A DNA stretch of 64,000 nucleotides from Asterochloris sp. CNOR1 (Eukaryota; Chlorophyta; Trebouxiophyceae; Trebouxiales; Trebouxiaceae): the NCBI GenBank assembly GCA_963969365.1, contig OZ017760.1, positions 744,001 to 808,000 of the forward strand, written 5' to 3'. Made by a program: the position numbers and the translations under genes. Positions 35,364-46,400 of the stretch are shown piece by piece. A model generated the notes under the pieces. It had not been told where the DNA came from, did not search any database, and saw only the letters and a program-made list of their open reading frames with translations. Within the stretch, counting starts at the first letter, position 1; each line of letters opens with the position of its first letter.

Positions 35364-38300
35364 TCAGCAACAGACACACGCGCTCAAGGCTCTGACCATT
35401 GGCATCACACTGCTAAGGTGCCTTTCGCTAAGGGAAAGCTCCTGGCCGAGCCTCTGCAGCCCTGCCCCAGACGACCCTTGCAAGGTGCCCGCAGCTCTCA
35501 GACAATCAATCAGCACTGCAGCCACCTGTCCAAGTACCTTGACCACCTGCATCAGGTTGCCCAGGTGGCTGCTGCTGATGCCAGCACACTCAACAAGCCA
35601 CCTGCTAAGCTATTGCCTGCAGCAGTTGGCAGCACATAATGGTCCCTGCTCACCTGAGCGTAATTGTTGACCATCTGCACCAGACCTTCTAGCGGGTTGC
35701 CGCTGAACAGGACCTGGTCCCACCCCACCAGACTGGTCAGCGCAGCCGTCAGCTGGGGCGTGGTGGGGCGCCCATGGGCCCCAAAGGACATTGCCAGGGT
35801 TTGCTGCTCATCAGCTGATGGTAGCAACTGCAGCTGGGGCTGCTCCGGCAGCTGAGCCTGGGGGGAGGCAGGGGGGAGCGAGATGGCATGCCTGTGCACC
35901 AGTTCTGCGCTGCTGGGCGGTGGCGGCTGATGCTGGCCGCCCTGCGTGCAGAGGGCCTGACATCAGACAGAAGTTTGAAGAACAGCACAGAGCGCAGACA
36001 GAGGTCTGCCCTGCTGTGGACAGGACTGCCAAGGGCTGATGGAGGGGAGGGCCCAATTGCTGGTGGCCGCACTGCAGGTGCAGCCTGAAGTCAGTCTCCC
36101 TCAGCACATTGGGGGGCATGCAGCATGCAACTCTTCGGCTGCTGCCACTTCGCCAGGTCTGAGAAGCTCATGATGCCTCAATGGGACTCTGCATGGCTCC
36201 AGCTGAGGGGCAAGCTGAGGGCCGCCGCCTCATTCTGCGCTGCGTGCAGCGCATCCTGGGGCGGGAGCCAAAGCGTGATGCATCTGCTGCCACAGACTCA
36301 CAAGCAGCCCCAGCTTCACCTGTTGCTGGGACAGTGCCTGCAGGCTCTGCAGCGTGGCAGGCAGAGCCCCCTGGTGCTGCTGCGACTCCCGCATCTGCTC
36401 CGGCCGCAGAGCGTGCTCAGGCTCCGTGTGCTGCTGCTGAGCAGCTGGTGCTTTCTGGGGCTCCGGCTTGGACTCCTGCACCGCCTGCTGCTGATGCTGG
36501 CTCTGGGGTTGGAAGTGGGGACGGTGCTGTTGGAGCGGCTGGTGCTGTGGGAGCTGGGGCCTGGGCACCTGGGGGTGGGGCAGCACGTGAGGCTGAGGCA
36601 GCTGGGTGCCCGCCTGCTGCGGAGGGTGGCCTGACAAGGCCTGATGGCCGGCAGAGGTAACGCCCGTGGGGCCCCGGCCATTCAGGAAATGCCCTGCGGC
36701 ACCATGCACCGCCGCCAGGCCTGGCAGGGGCTGCTCCAGCCCCATCGCGCGCGCCTGCAGGGGAGGGACAACATGCTGAGCATTTGTGTGTTGCCTTGTC
36801 TGCATGTCAGCAGGGTGTACACCCCGGCCAGGCCTGGCAGAGGCTGGGTAAGGCCACTACGCCAACCTGCAGGGGGAACAGATGTGATGACCAGTGATGT
36901 GTAGCTCTGACTGCGTGTCAGCATCACAGACAAGATCCAACAGGCACAAGCATTCACAACGAGCCACCCATGCCCCTGTAGCAGGTTGCATATTGAGATG
37001 CTGTTCACTTGTCTTGCAGCTGTGCAGGATGGGCAGCCGATAACGTGATGCAGACTGGTAAGAGGCGCTCTCGGTGTGATCCAGGCAGACAAGTCTGATG
37101 GCCATCTGAGCACCATCGCATACATTGCTGCAAGCCCGCATTGCAGGAAGCAAAGGTGTATGTCACCGCAGACCCCCTTTTTCACTAATCTCGGGCCCCC
37201 TTGTTCAAGGTTTTGCCTAGCTCTGACAATGCCTCAGCACACACCTGAGCTGCCGCTGCATTCTGGGCTGCGGTGGTTGCTCGTATACGTGAGCCCTGCC
37301 CCGCCACCAGGTAGTGCACCAGCACAATGTCGCCATCCCCCTCCAGCATCCAGTAACATCGCCGCTGCAGGGTCTGCAGGCAGGGAGGAAGACTGGCGTT
37401 GGCGTGCAGGCAGCTCTGCAGGGGCAGAGCATGCATCCAGCACCCCAGGGTCTTTGAGCAAAAATGCAAATGTCAGAATGGCACGACACTCAGATAATCA
37501 AGCATTACCGGACAGGCACTGTGTGCAGGAGGGCGTGCTGCCCCTGTATGCTGCTCACGCATGTGTCCTGACACGCCACACAACAGTGCCTACAGCCTCA
37601 CCATCTGGGCGTGCTCCCCCTCCTCTGCATGGGCATAGTAGCAGTTGAGCATGTCCTTGTTCCCGATCTGCAGGCAGACATCTGGCTTCAGAGTTGTGGC
37701 TGCTGTGTGAGGCAGGCTGATGAAGCCCTGGCTTCTGATCAGCATGCTTGAGGCAGGCTGTTGCAGCCCTGACAACATGGGGCTAGTAGCAGTCGAGTAT
37801 GGCCTCCCTGCCGATCTGCATGCGGGCAGCACTTGGGTCCAGACTCCTGACCAGCATGTCTTGCGGCAGGCTGATGCATCCCAGACGACTCAGCTCATCA
37901 GCAGCATGAAAGTCGGGCAGCCACTGCCACACAGTCCCTGGAGCGGCATTGCTGTGGTCCTGCAGGCCTGCAGACCCTCTGGCAGCACAAGGGCAGCCGG
38001 TAGCACAGCTCTGGCCCTGCAGCCTGTCAGATCTCCGGCGACACTGACTGCGGGGCCCGCAGACCACAAGCTCTGGCTGCACAAGTCTGAACACCCTGGG
38101 TAACACTGGCGCATGATTCAAGCAGAGCAGCAGCCCTAGCTCCTAGAGAAGGTCATTTTATGCCAATAGTTGCGGGGCTGAGGGAGCTTAATGCAGGCAC
38201 ACCTTCAGCTTCTCATGCGTCTCCCGCACAGTTTTGCCGTCTGCCTTCTTCCGCCAATTGTGCCCGTCTTTCCTGAAGAAGCGCACAGCCCGCCGATTGA

Positions 38301-39558
38301 ACAGGAACAGCGAACCCCCTGCAGCAGAAGCGGCCCTCTGTGATATGGTATGATGGTCAGCTGGCGGAGGGTTTGCTCAGCCTGCAAGCCTCAAAGCAAG
38401 ATCAGGTCAGGAAATGCGTTGGATGTACATCAAACATGCCTTCATTGAGCAGTTGCACCAGCACTGTATGGGCACCACCTCATCTCAGTCACCCCTCTAC
38501 GCAACTGCGCTCACCTGGGATGCCAGCAGGATGGTAGCCATGTCAGCTGGATGCGGAGGTGCAGGCAAGGAGCTTGACACCGTAGCCAGCAAGAGAAGCG
38601 CCTGATGATACTGCCTGACCCCACAATCGTCAGCACGCACACCGCTCACCTTCATCAGCCAGCTAGCTGGGCCACTCTGTACTGTCTAAGCCTGCTGCTG
38701 GCGGCAGTGCGCAACAATGCTGTATGCATGCATGCCCTGCTGGGCCAGGATGCCAGCAGCATGCGGCATCATTTGTTGTGTACAGTCCTGTTGCCGCCTG
38801 GACACATGGGCAGGCGCACCTGAGGGGCGGACAGGCGCCTCCTTGCTGACTCTGAAGTCATAGGCTCGATAATTGCTGAGCAGGTCCACCACCTCTGTGT
38901 TCTTCAGCCAGTGAGACCTGCAGGAGATAGGCAGCTAAGTTGAGCTGCCATGTGCTGCCATTGCCCCTGCCCGAATGCGTCCCCTCTGAACCACAATATC
39001 AAATGGGAACCCATCACTCCAGTCCAACAGGATGCAAGCAGCTCTGGGGCGAGATGTTGCTTGTTTCAGATGAGGCAGCAAGCCTCTTGGAGCTGTGCGG
39101 GTTGTCAGCACTGGATTGCAGAGCTGGCGCCGGGCCGCCATTGAGTAGGTGCTCAACATGTAGCCGCAGCGCAGCTGCTGCCCAGCCGTGCCTGCCTGAA
39201 CATCTGCCTAGGACACATGCCTGGCTGCTGCTGAACAAGAGGTGACTTGGTTGCAGCACAAACAGTTCAGCAGGAGCAGGCAACGCAGCTTCACGCAGTA
39301 AGACAGCATGAAGGCTGGTCAGCATGCCTTGGGGGCCATGCCTGCCTCCCAGCAACTGCTGCCTGGCAACTTCAGCCTGTGCAGCTTTGCCAGCCAACGT
39401 CTGTGACATGCTGTCCGCAGCAGTCAATGCAGCTCCACGCACTTGGCCTTGTCCAGGATCTCCCGCACTTTGCGAGGCTGTTGCTGGGAAGTGTCCCCGC
39501 CCAACTGCCCAGGGCCGCTCCGCATCAGGCTGGGAGTCCTCCTCTGCACAATGGACAT
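35364..39558 (-). CDS. CG-1 domain (CAMTA-type) transcription factor, short form
   Basis: Eight exons in frame: 39443-39558 (ATG, MSIVQRRTPSL), 38820-38917, 38203-38318, 37602-37667, 37245-37364, 36320-36754, 35654-35857 and 35364-35546, encoding 445 residues. Residues about 30-155 form a well-kept CG-1 DNA-binding domain: KVREILDKAKSHWLKNTEVV, LLSNYRAYDF, GSLFLFNRR, RKDGHNWRKKADGKTV, HEKLK, LNCYYAHAEE, RRCYWMLEGDGDIVLVHYL. Residues 173-317 are a Gln/Pro/His-rich exon typical of activation regions, followed by about 128 residues without a known fold. Plant and animal CAMTAs (often about 900 or more residues) add IPT/TIG, ankyrin repeats and calmodulin-binding IQ motifs; none is visible here. 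It is therefore predicted to be nuclear and DNA-binding, but calcium/calmodulin control is not supported by sequence. The last two exons chain in phase but have no homology support. Confidence 0.85.
37783..37830 (-). pseudogene. Decayed copy of the acceptor end of CG-1 exon 37602-37667
   Basis: The + strand CTAGTAGCAGTCGAGTATGG followed by CCTGCCGATCTGCATGCGGG matches ATAGTAGCAGTTGAGCATGT and TTCCCGATCTGCAGGCAG at 37635-37676. The minus-strand reading is MQIGREAILDCY against QIGNKDMLNCYY. It lies about 150 bp into the upstream intron. Confidence 0.75.
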
Positions 39559-41052
39559 GTCATTGTCAAGGGCAATATCAGCGAGATGGCGTGCCCTGAT
39601 ACCCTGCACAGGCTGCGGTCAGCAGTGACATGTCGCGCGCGGCGCTGGCGAACTTGCATCATGCTGCAACAAGTATGTTGCATACTCAGGTTCAATGCCA
39701 TCATCCTTAGCACATGTACTGCAGGGAGACATCTGTGGAAGCTGGGGAGTTCTGATGCAGCTCCCTAGCCACCCAGCCGAAGCCAGCATCGACTGTGCTG
39801 AACACACACAGTGGGTGGAAGGCATGACAGATCATGCCGTTGGTTGACAGCACACCTCTGTGGCTGCCTGGGGCACAGCCACGCCTGCTCAGCCCTCGGC
39901 CCCCGTACTGGTCCTCCCCATGGAGCAAATGGAGAAGGTGAGGGCCTGAATGGCGCAAGAGAGGGGTGGTCTGGCTGCACAGCACCTGGCATCAGCCAGA
40001 CTTGGCTCAGTTCTTTCTAAAGTTCCTACCTGAGAGGTGCCTCCTACAGTGTCACTGGCCCGCAGCAATCCTGACTAGTCCGATGTGAAACGAAGCTGCG
40101 CCGCACACCTGGAGCCTCCTTTTTGTTTTGCGAGCTAGCAGTGTCAAGGCTTCAGGATTGCGCGTGGGAAAGTGTTGAGGCTCAACGCGGTCGGGTGATA
40201 TACAATTAAGTTGAGCTGCATGATATGTGACTCCACCACATCTGCATCATGGACAGCTTGCTCCTAGTGCAAGATGGGATACCATGGGAGCTCATGCCGC
40301 CCTCTTCCGCATAGCCAACCATGACCAGCACATGGGCATGCATGCCACAGCATCACTGGGGCACTAAATGATTCACGTGGTATGCAGGCGTCAGGAACCT
40401 CACCAGACCGATCAAAGGAGATTGACCAACATGCCTCCATGCAGACTGGATGCACAGTCAGCAGGGACTGTTGTATGTGCACACAGGGCAGATTGCAGTT
40501 CCCAGACGTTGCAGCGTCCCCAGCAGCATCACACCGCCTGACAGATGCAAGCGCTGCCAGATGATTGCCTGGCAGCCGGATCAGCACGCTCAAACAGCAT
40601 TTGACCGGCAGCAGAAGGCAATGTCAAAGCATCAGCCTCGGGGAGGCAGGAGACCATGTGCTACATGCTGATGTGACAGTGCACAGACTGGTTGCCAATG
40701 CAACGAGCAAGCAGACCTCTCATGGCAAATGGCCTTCTTTCCCCTTATCTGCTGCCCCTGTTGACTCATCTGCACCGAGCACACTTAAGGCCTCTTACGC
40801 ATGGCATGGGCAGAAAAGCTTCAGCAGGGTCTTCTGGCTGAAGTTAGCCAGCATTTGCACTAGTTAGCAAGCTCAGAGCCTTTGACTTCACGTTCCAGAC
40901 CAAGCAACGAGGTTGGGTGTGCATACATGCGTGTATAGGGGGTGCAATGGTGCTTGACAGCAGGTTCACCCAGCTCAGCTGCAAACTCGTTCCTTGCTGC
41001 CATCACGCAGAATGCAGAGCTGCTGCTTCAAGTGATCAGTGATGAGAGCTGC
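39559..41052. other. Intergenic region, CG-1 gene promoter side
   Basis: I see no exon or RNA gene. The right edge abuts the inverted-repeat element. Confidence 0.45.
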
Positions 41053-41055
41053 CCA

Positions 41056-41108
41056 CCCTACAAAAAGAGGGGGGGTTTCCCGGACCCGGGTTCCCCGGGA
41101 TGTGGACT
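41056..41108 (+). repeat. Left terminal inverted repeat
   Basis: Begins CCCTACAAAAAGAGG and runs through TTTCCCGGACCC to CCCCGGGATGTGGAC. It pairs with the right end in inverted orientation; apart from the G-run length the first 32 or so positions match. Confidence 0.8.
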
Positions 41109-41298
41109 GTGCTCCCGGGAACTCCAGTCCGGGATCTGGCCACCACCGTCTACCCCGTCCAGCAATCACAGGCACCCCGTCCAGCAAGGAAGGCCTCATA
41201 AGTCTAGAATGGCGGCTCTGTTACAGTGTGCAGGCATTCACATCCAAACTAGACACGTATATGGTGCTGTACACGGGTTGAATTGATTTCAGCAGCCA

Positions 41299-42615
41299 CT
41301 ATTTCGGTGGCAGCTGCACTGGCGCGCCTGTGGCACCTGTACCCCTGCGCACTGGCCGTATCACCTGCAATGCAGCCATCCACTCCATTGTGGTCTGCAA
41401 AGCCTTGCTCTGGTGTGTGCAGATCAGCACTGCACTGCTCACCTCATAGGCCTTGGCAGCCATATTGTCCCTTGTGGCGGCCCTTTTAGCCTTAGCAGCC
41501 TGCTGCTTGGCAGCCTGCTGCTTCTTGGTGACAGCCTTGGTTCTGTCCACCATCTGCTTCTCGAGCACCTTTTGGGAAGGCTTTGATTTCCGGCGTCTAA
41601 CCTGCACCTGGCTGCTTCCCTCGCAGATCTCTTTTACAAATACAAGTGCAAGCCATGCAGGTCCCAGGTAACTTGAGGTCCAATGAACGAAGACTGCACA
41701 TCACCTCACCTCATCTGCCGAGGACACAGCTGTGTCCTCTGCGCCAGCAACATATGAACCATCAGAGTCAGAGGCCTTGGCACACTGGGATACACGCTTG
41801 TGCCTGGTACCAGGGAAAGGACCCAGCATGCTGCAGGCAGGGCTAAGTATCTTGGCTGCTGTAGAGGCAGTCAAGCACCCACCACCAGCACTCAGCCCCT
41901 GCAGAAGGCCACAGGGGTTGGCAGCAGCTACAGATGCATTCAGAGAGGCAGGATTGCTGTAATGCTGCCTGCGTACAAGCCTGGGCAGCAGTGCTAAATG
42001 CTGAGCTTGCCCTGAACTCGTTCTTGACTCTTTTCTCATGCGCGACGTCCCTGAATGTCTTGCCTTGCTTGATGTCTGCTTTGAAATTATTCACAGCCTT
42101 GTGCACATCTCTCTGCGCGCACACACACACACCATGCTCTGGGGCTGTGAGACTGGGTGCAATGCACGCATGTGGGAGCTCCAGGCAATGCAGCTCTAGG
42201 CAGCTGCTCACGGTGGCATGCGCCTGCAAAAGGCAGCAGCCGCAATCATAGCGCGGTGAGCTAACTCCAAGCAGCTGCAGGCAGTCCTCACCTTCACACC
42301 AAATGCGTCGCTTGGAGAGAGCATACGAAGACAGAAGCGGCCTTTAGAATCCTGCGAGCGGGAGTGCTTCTGGATGGCTGCCACCCTGGCCTGTGTTGAC
42401 AGCAGTGTTGACCCAAAACTCAACAATTTGCCGTTGCTGCTCCCCCTGTTGTGCTCTTCGCTGATCACACAGGCCTGTCCAGAACCCTGGTGTGCGTTAG
42501 GAGTGCAAATCTGGCCTTTGGCACGTTGTTGATTCAGGTGTTCCATGAAGGTGTGTATCATACTGTCCTGCATTTGTGAGAAGAGAGCCACCTCAGCTTG
42601 GGTCAGCTGAGCCAT
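41299..42615 (-). CDS. Uncharacterised lysine-rich protein inside the inverted-repeat element
   Basis: Five exons chain in frame: 42292-42615, 42018-42112, 41710-41803, 41443-41601 and 41299-41394, encoding 255 residues from MAQLTQAEVALFSQMQ. An in-frame ATG 27 codons upstream (42696) is an alternative start. Residues about 110-140 are basic (KAVNNFKADIKQGKTFRDVA). Residues 172-224 are very Lys/Arg/Ala-rich (VRRRKSKPSQKVLEKQ, KKQQAAKQQAAKAKRAATR) and probably helical and nuclear. I recognise no family. The gene lies wholly between the inverted repeats, so it is either a host gene captured by the element or the element's own accessory DNA-binding protein, a TnpA-like role that is speculative. 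Intact splice sites and an open frame argue against decay. Confidence 0.6.
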
Positions 42616-43001
42616 GGCTGGCAAACGGCCTGGAACACGAGGCCAGGCGCGTTGACTCCTTTCCTTCTGGTCAGCGCTCCCAGCATAGCCTGCCAAAGCC
42701 GCCCCACATGGCAGTGAAGCAATGTCCAGAGAGAGGGGGGCTTCGTCCAGTCTTCAAGCCTGTATACCTTTGCAAGCTAAGCTGGCCATCTGGATTTCCA
42801 GGGAGGTCCATCCAAACCCCGGGAAACCTGTCCAGATCCCGGGGTCCAGGCGAACATGAATGTCACATGAATGCCTGTTTCTGGGCATTCAGAAGATCAC
42901 TAGGAGGACACTGATAGCTTGTGTTGCCTCAGAACCTCGCAGTGTCCAGCCTGGAGGCCTCTGCAAGCTGGTTACTAGGACTCCGGGAATCCCGTCCAAC
43001 T

Positions 43002-43059
43002 CCCGGTAAACCAGGGGTCCGGGAAACCCCCCCCCCCCCCCCCCCCTCTTTTTGTAGGG
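43002..43059 (-). repeat. Right terminal inverted repeat with a C20 run
   Basis: On + it reads GGGTCCGGGAAA, 20 C (43027-43046), TCTTTTTGTAGGG. The homopolymer is longer than the matching G7 of the left end and could vary between copies or be mis-sequenced. Confidence 0.8.
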
Positions 43060-43062
43060 CCA

Positions 43063-43471
43063 GTGAACCACCATAATGCAATGTGTGTGCTTAGAACAGA
43101 TTTTGGTGAAAGAAGGCGTTTCACGAGGCATTGGGAGACTTTTAGGCCTTGATGAATTGTGCCTGTCTCTTCCTGACGGTTAGCGGGAAAACTTGATTCA
43201 TGATATTCTAATGGGACCCATCATAACTGAAATCGCTGCACTATCTCTGCGTTTCACAAGTTCGATGGAGCACAGGGCCTTCTGGAAGGGCCTGCACGAA
43301 GGAATGAAGGCAAAACTCCCGGGTTGCAGTTGAGACCAACCGGTGCACCTTGATAAAGTCCAGCTCCGGATTAGTGAGCACCTCTCTGTCTTGGCCTGAG
43401 GATGGATCTGCAGGTAAGCATTCTGAGCTGGAAAGACTATGTTGAGTGCATGATCTTTTGCCGAGTGCGAG
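43063..43471. other. Short intergenic gap, 5' flank of the exonuclease-ATPase gene
   Basis: About 410 bp between the target-site side of the mobile element and the chosen ATG at 43472. Promoter elements are not recognisable by eye. If the gene starts further upstream, part of this would be coding. Confidence 0.4.
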
Positions 43472-46400
43472 ATGTCCATGCAGGCTGCCAAGATACGGCT
43501 ATCAGCAGCCATTGACCAGGCTTGGACGGGCAATGACCTGAGCCTGCTCAGAATACTGGCCAGAGCTTGTGTTGACCAGGGCCTGGTAACAGATGGCAGC
43601 CGGGTCGGCTTCAGCTTCTCGCTGCTGGCAGTGAAGTGCTCACAACTTGGAAATGTAGCAAGCAAACATCCTCTGTACAAAGGGGGTCTGGAGAGGCTGC
43701 TGTGTCAGTTTCCATACAGCCTCTTCTTTGCACTCGGCAGCAAAGTGGACAACGGCCATGCTGTTCCGGCACCAGCGTTGCTGCAGCTGCCTGTCGCGGT
43801 CCCACAACCCTCAGCTGAGGTGCAACAAGTCCTTGATCTGACATGGTGGAATGGCAGGCCGCCCATAAGCCAACCCAGCAGCGGCGGCATTGCCAAGGAG
43901 GTGAGGTGCTCACAACAACAACAGTTCCGCACAATGCCATTCAGTGAATTGTGCAAAAGCTGTTTAGATCTGCACAGCGCCTAACAGCTGGTGGGTACTG
44001 GTCTGCAAACCAAACGCCACTCACTTTGCATGACAAAGCTCTATGCCCACTTTGCCAGGGGCACCTGCTCGGCAATTTGCACCGTGCTGTGCGGGGCCCA
44101 GGTCACCTGACGTCCTGTCTGCTGTCTCGTGCACCCTGCAAGCAATGATTTGCAGTGTTGTGCTGCTGGCTGCAGGCCGTTCGTGTAAGAACTGACAACA
44201 TTCCTGTACGCTCTGCAACATCACCAGAGCCAGTTCAGCAAGTAGGGCCAGACTTGGCTCACGCAAAAGCCGAGAAGGTCAGACCCGCCTGGTCCTCTGC
44301 TTGTCATTCAGCAGTAGCTGCTCTTCATAAGCACAAATACAGCGTAGTGGACAAGGAGCTCATGCTTTAGCACATACTGTGCCATCTGCAGGAGAGTCTC
44401 ATTGCAATGGTGTGGAGGGCCAACTTGAAGCCTGATGATGCCAGCATCATGCGCTGTGCTGTGGCTAGACGCTGCATTCAGTTGGGATACCAGACAACCT
44501 CTGACGGTACTTTGTACCTCAATGCAGTTGACCTGGCCTCCTTTGGTGATGATGCCCTTTTCAGAGATGTGCGCAGCCAGACATCTTACCGTGACATGAA
44601 ACTAGGCAGATGCCTGCAGCTGCCGGAGTTTGCCCCCTACTTTGTGGTGGTCCAAAGCAAACCCAACCCTTTGGTCATCTTGCAATTCCATGCACTTGTC
44701 CCCTCTCCGAGTACCTCAGAAAAAGCCCTCCTTTCCAAACTCAGCAGCGCTGGCACTCCTATGGCCAACGGAAGCTCTCAGCCTCACTTGGGCAGGCTGC
44801 CAACACCTCAGCCAGCAGCAACAGCTTCTGCAAGCAGTTCTGCTGGTGTGCAACGTCAAGATCCTGCCAAGGTAAGTAACCCTCTGGGGCTGACAGCATG
44901 CCAGGCACACACCTGTCCTGTCAGGTGCACATGCGCCTCCTGGCTGCACATTTACTTGTTCATGCTGCCTGTTGCCCACATGCTGCCATGCCAGTAGCAA
45001 GCAGTTGCTTGCTTGCATTTGCTTGGCTGCTCAGCGCTTCTTTGGTGCAGGTGCAGGCAGTGCCCAAGGCCAGTGGCGTAAAAGCAAAGGTGCAGGCTGC
45101 AACGGCACCCTTGCAGCAGGCCAGCACAGCGAAGCAGCCACCCAAGGGCCATTCTGCAGTAGATGCCGCAGCAGCAGTAGTGTCAGCAGGTGCCAGCTCA
45201 ACTTGTGACAAGGAGGTGCAGGTGCGCAAAGCGGCCTCTGTGTTGGCACCCCCTGCGTGAAGCTTGGGACCCACCTGCTTGAGTGTTTTTGGCAAGTCTG
45301 GTGCCCGAACTGTTGTCTGGCTCTGCGTTGAGCCAGCAACTTACAGCTTCATTGCTCCTGGACGTTGCAGGTGCAGCTGGTGACCACAGAGGCGATGGCT
45401 GCTGCAGCCCTCAGGCACATCAGCAAGCAGGCCGCCATTGCCGTCGATTGCGAAGGTTGCAGCCTCTCCAAGAGCGGCCTTCTTTGTGTTGTCCAGGTGA
45501 TCTGCTGACGGGCTGCACAGCCATCAGGGCACCCACCGTGTGCGCCCTGAGACATCCCTGACAGCCAGCTGGGAGTCTGCAGTCAGCCATTTCCAGTTGA
45601 CATTGCTTACATCAAAGTGCTTGCAATTGACGTGCAGGTGTTTGCCCGGCCAAAGTTCTGCTATGTGTTTGACTTGGTGGGCACACAGAGAGCCGCACTC
45701 CTGCAGCAGCTGCGGCCTGTGCTTGAGGACCCCTCCATCCTAAAGGTCTTTCACGACTGCCGCCAGGACAGTGCTGCCCTCAAGTACCAGGCAGGCATCC
45801 GCCTGCAGCACGTGCTAGACACGCAGGTGACTTCCCCCTTCTATTGCTTCCCCTCGTATGTTGCAAGTGCATTTGGGTGGACAAAGGCTGGCAATGACCG
45901 CCTCAAAGCCAAACAAGGCAGCCTGCTGGTTGTGTGACAGGTTGTACGCCCACACAGGCAGTGTTTGAAACACACAAATCTGAGGTCAGTCGTCATGCTT
46001 ATTGGAAGCCAGAACCGCCTGCTGACGCTGCATGTGCTGCGCTGCAGGTGGCAGCTGGATTTGTGGCAGTGCTGAAGAGTGCAGGGGGCGTGCCAGGGGT
46101 GTTTCTAGAGCGGATGGGGTTGCAGCGTCTGATGAAGCAGGAGTCGCTGGGCTCCCTGGATCGAAAGTCAGGTTGTTGCTCAAGCAAGCATTGGACATAA
46201 GGCTTTCATCAAAGCAACATGCCTCGTGACAATTGTCAGTCCACAGATGTGCACCCGACCCCTTGGCCTGGAGGGCTGACCAGAGCCAATGGTGGCTGGC
46301 ATGCAGATGTCCAGGCTCGGATGGCTCTGACCCCAGACCTATGGAAGCAGAGGCCGCTGCCAGCAGAGCTGGTGCAGTATGCATCTGATGACGTGACACA

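Larger units (their letters stand above)
41056..43059. mobile_element. CACTA (En/Spm)-like DNA element, about 2.0 kb, enclosing a gene
   Basis: The ends are inverted repeats. 41056 onward reads CCCTACAAAAAGA, G7, TTTCCCGGACCC; the reverse complement from 43059 reads CCCTACAAAAAGA, G20, TTTCCCGGACCC. Weaker identity continues for about 20 bp on each side. CCCTACAAAAAG differs by one base from the CACTACAAAAAG-type terminus of CACTA elements. The flanks are CCA (41053-41055) and CCA (43060-43062), a 3-bp target duplication of the size expected for that superfamily. Both subterminal regions carry many copies of a CCGGGA-N-TGGAC/GTCCAG-type motif, as the subterminal repeats of CACTA elements do. 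No TNP2-like DDE transposase is visible, so it would be non-autonomous. The superfamily assignment is inference; the inverted repeat and the flanking CCA are direct. Confidence 0.7.

Noticed and set aside
41056-43059. Simple coincidence of two unrelated short repeats flanking a gene
   Set aside because: The 32-position match in inverted orientation, the shared subterminal motif and the CCA on both sides together make chance unlikely, though a genome-wide copy search is needed.
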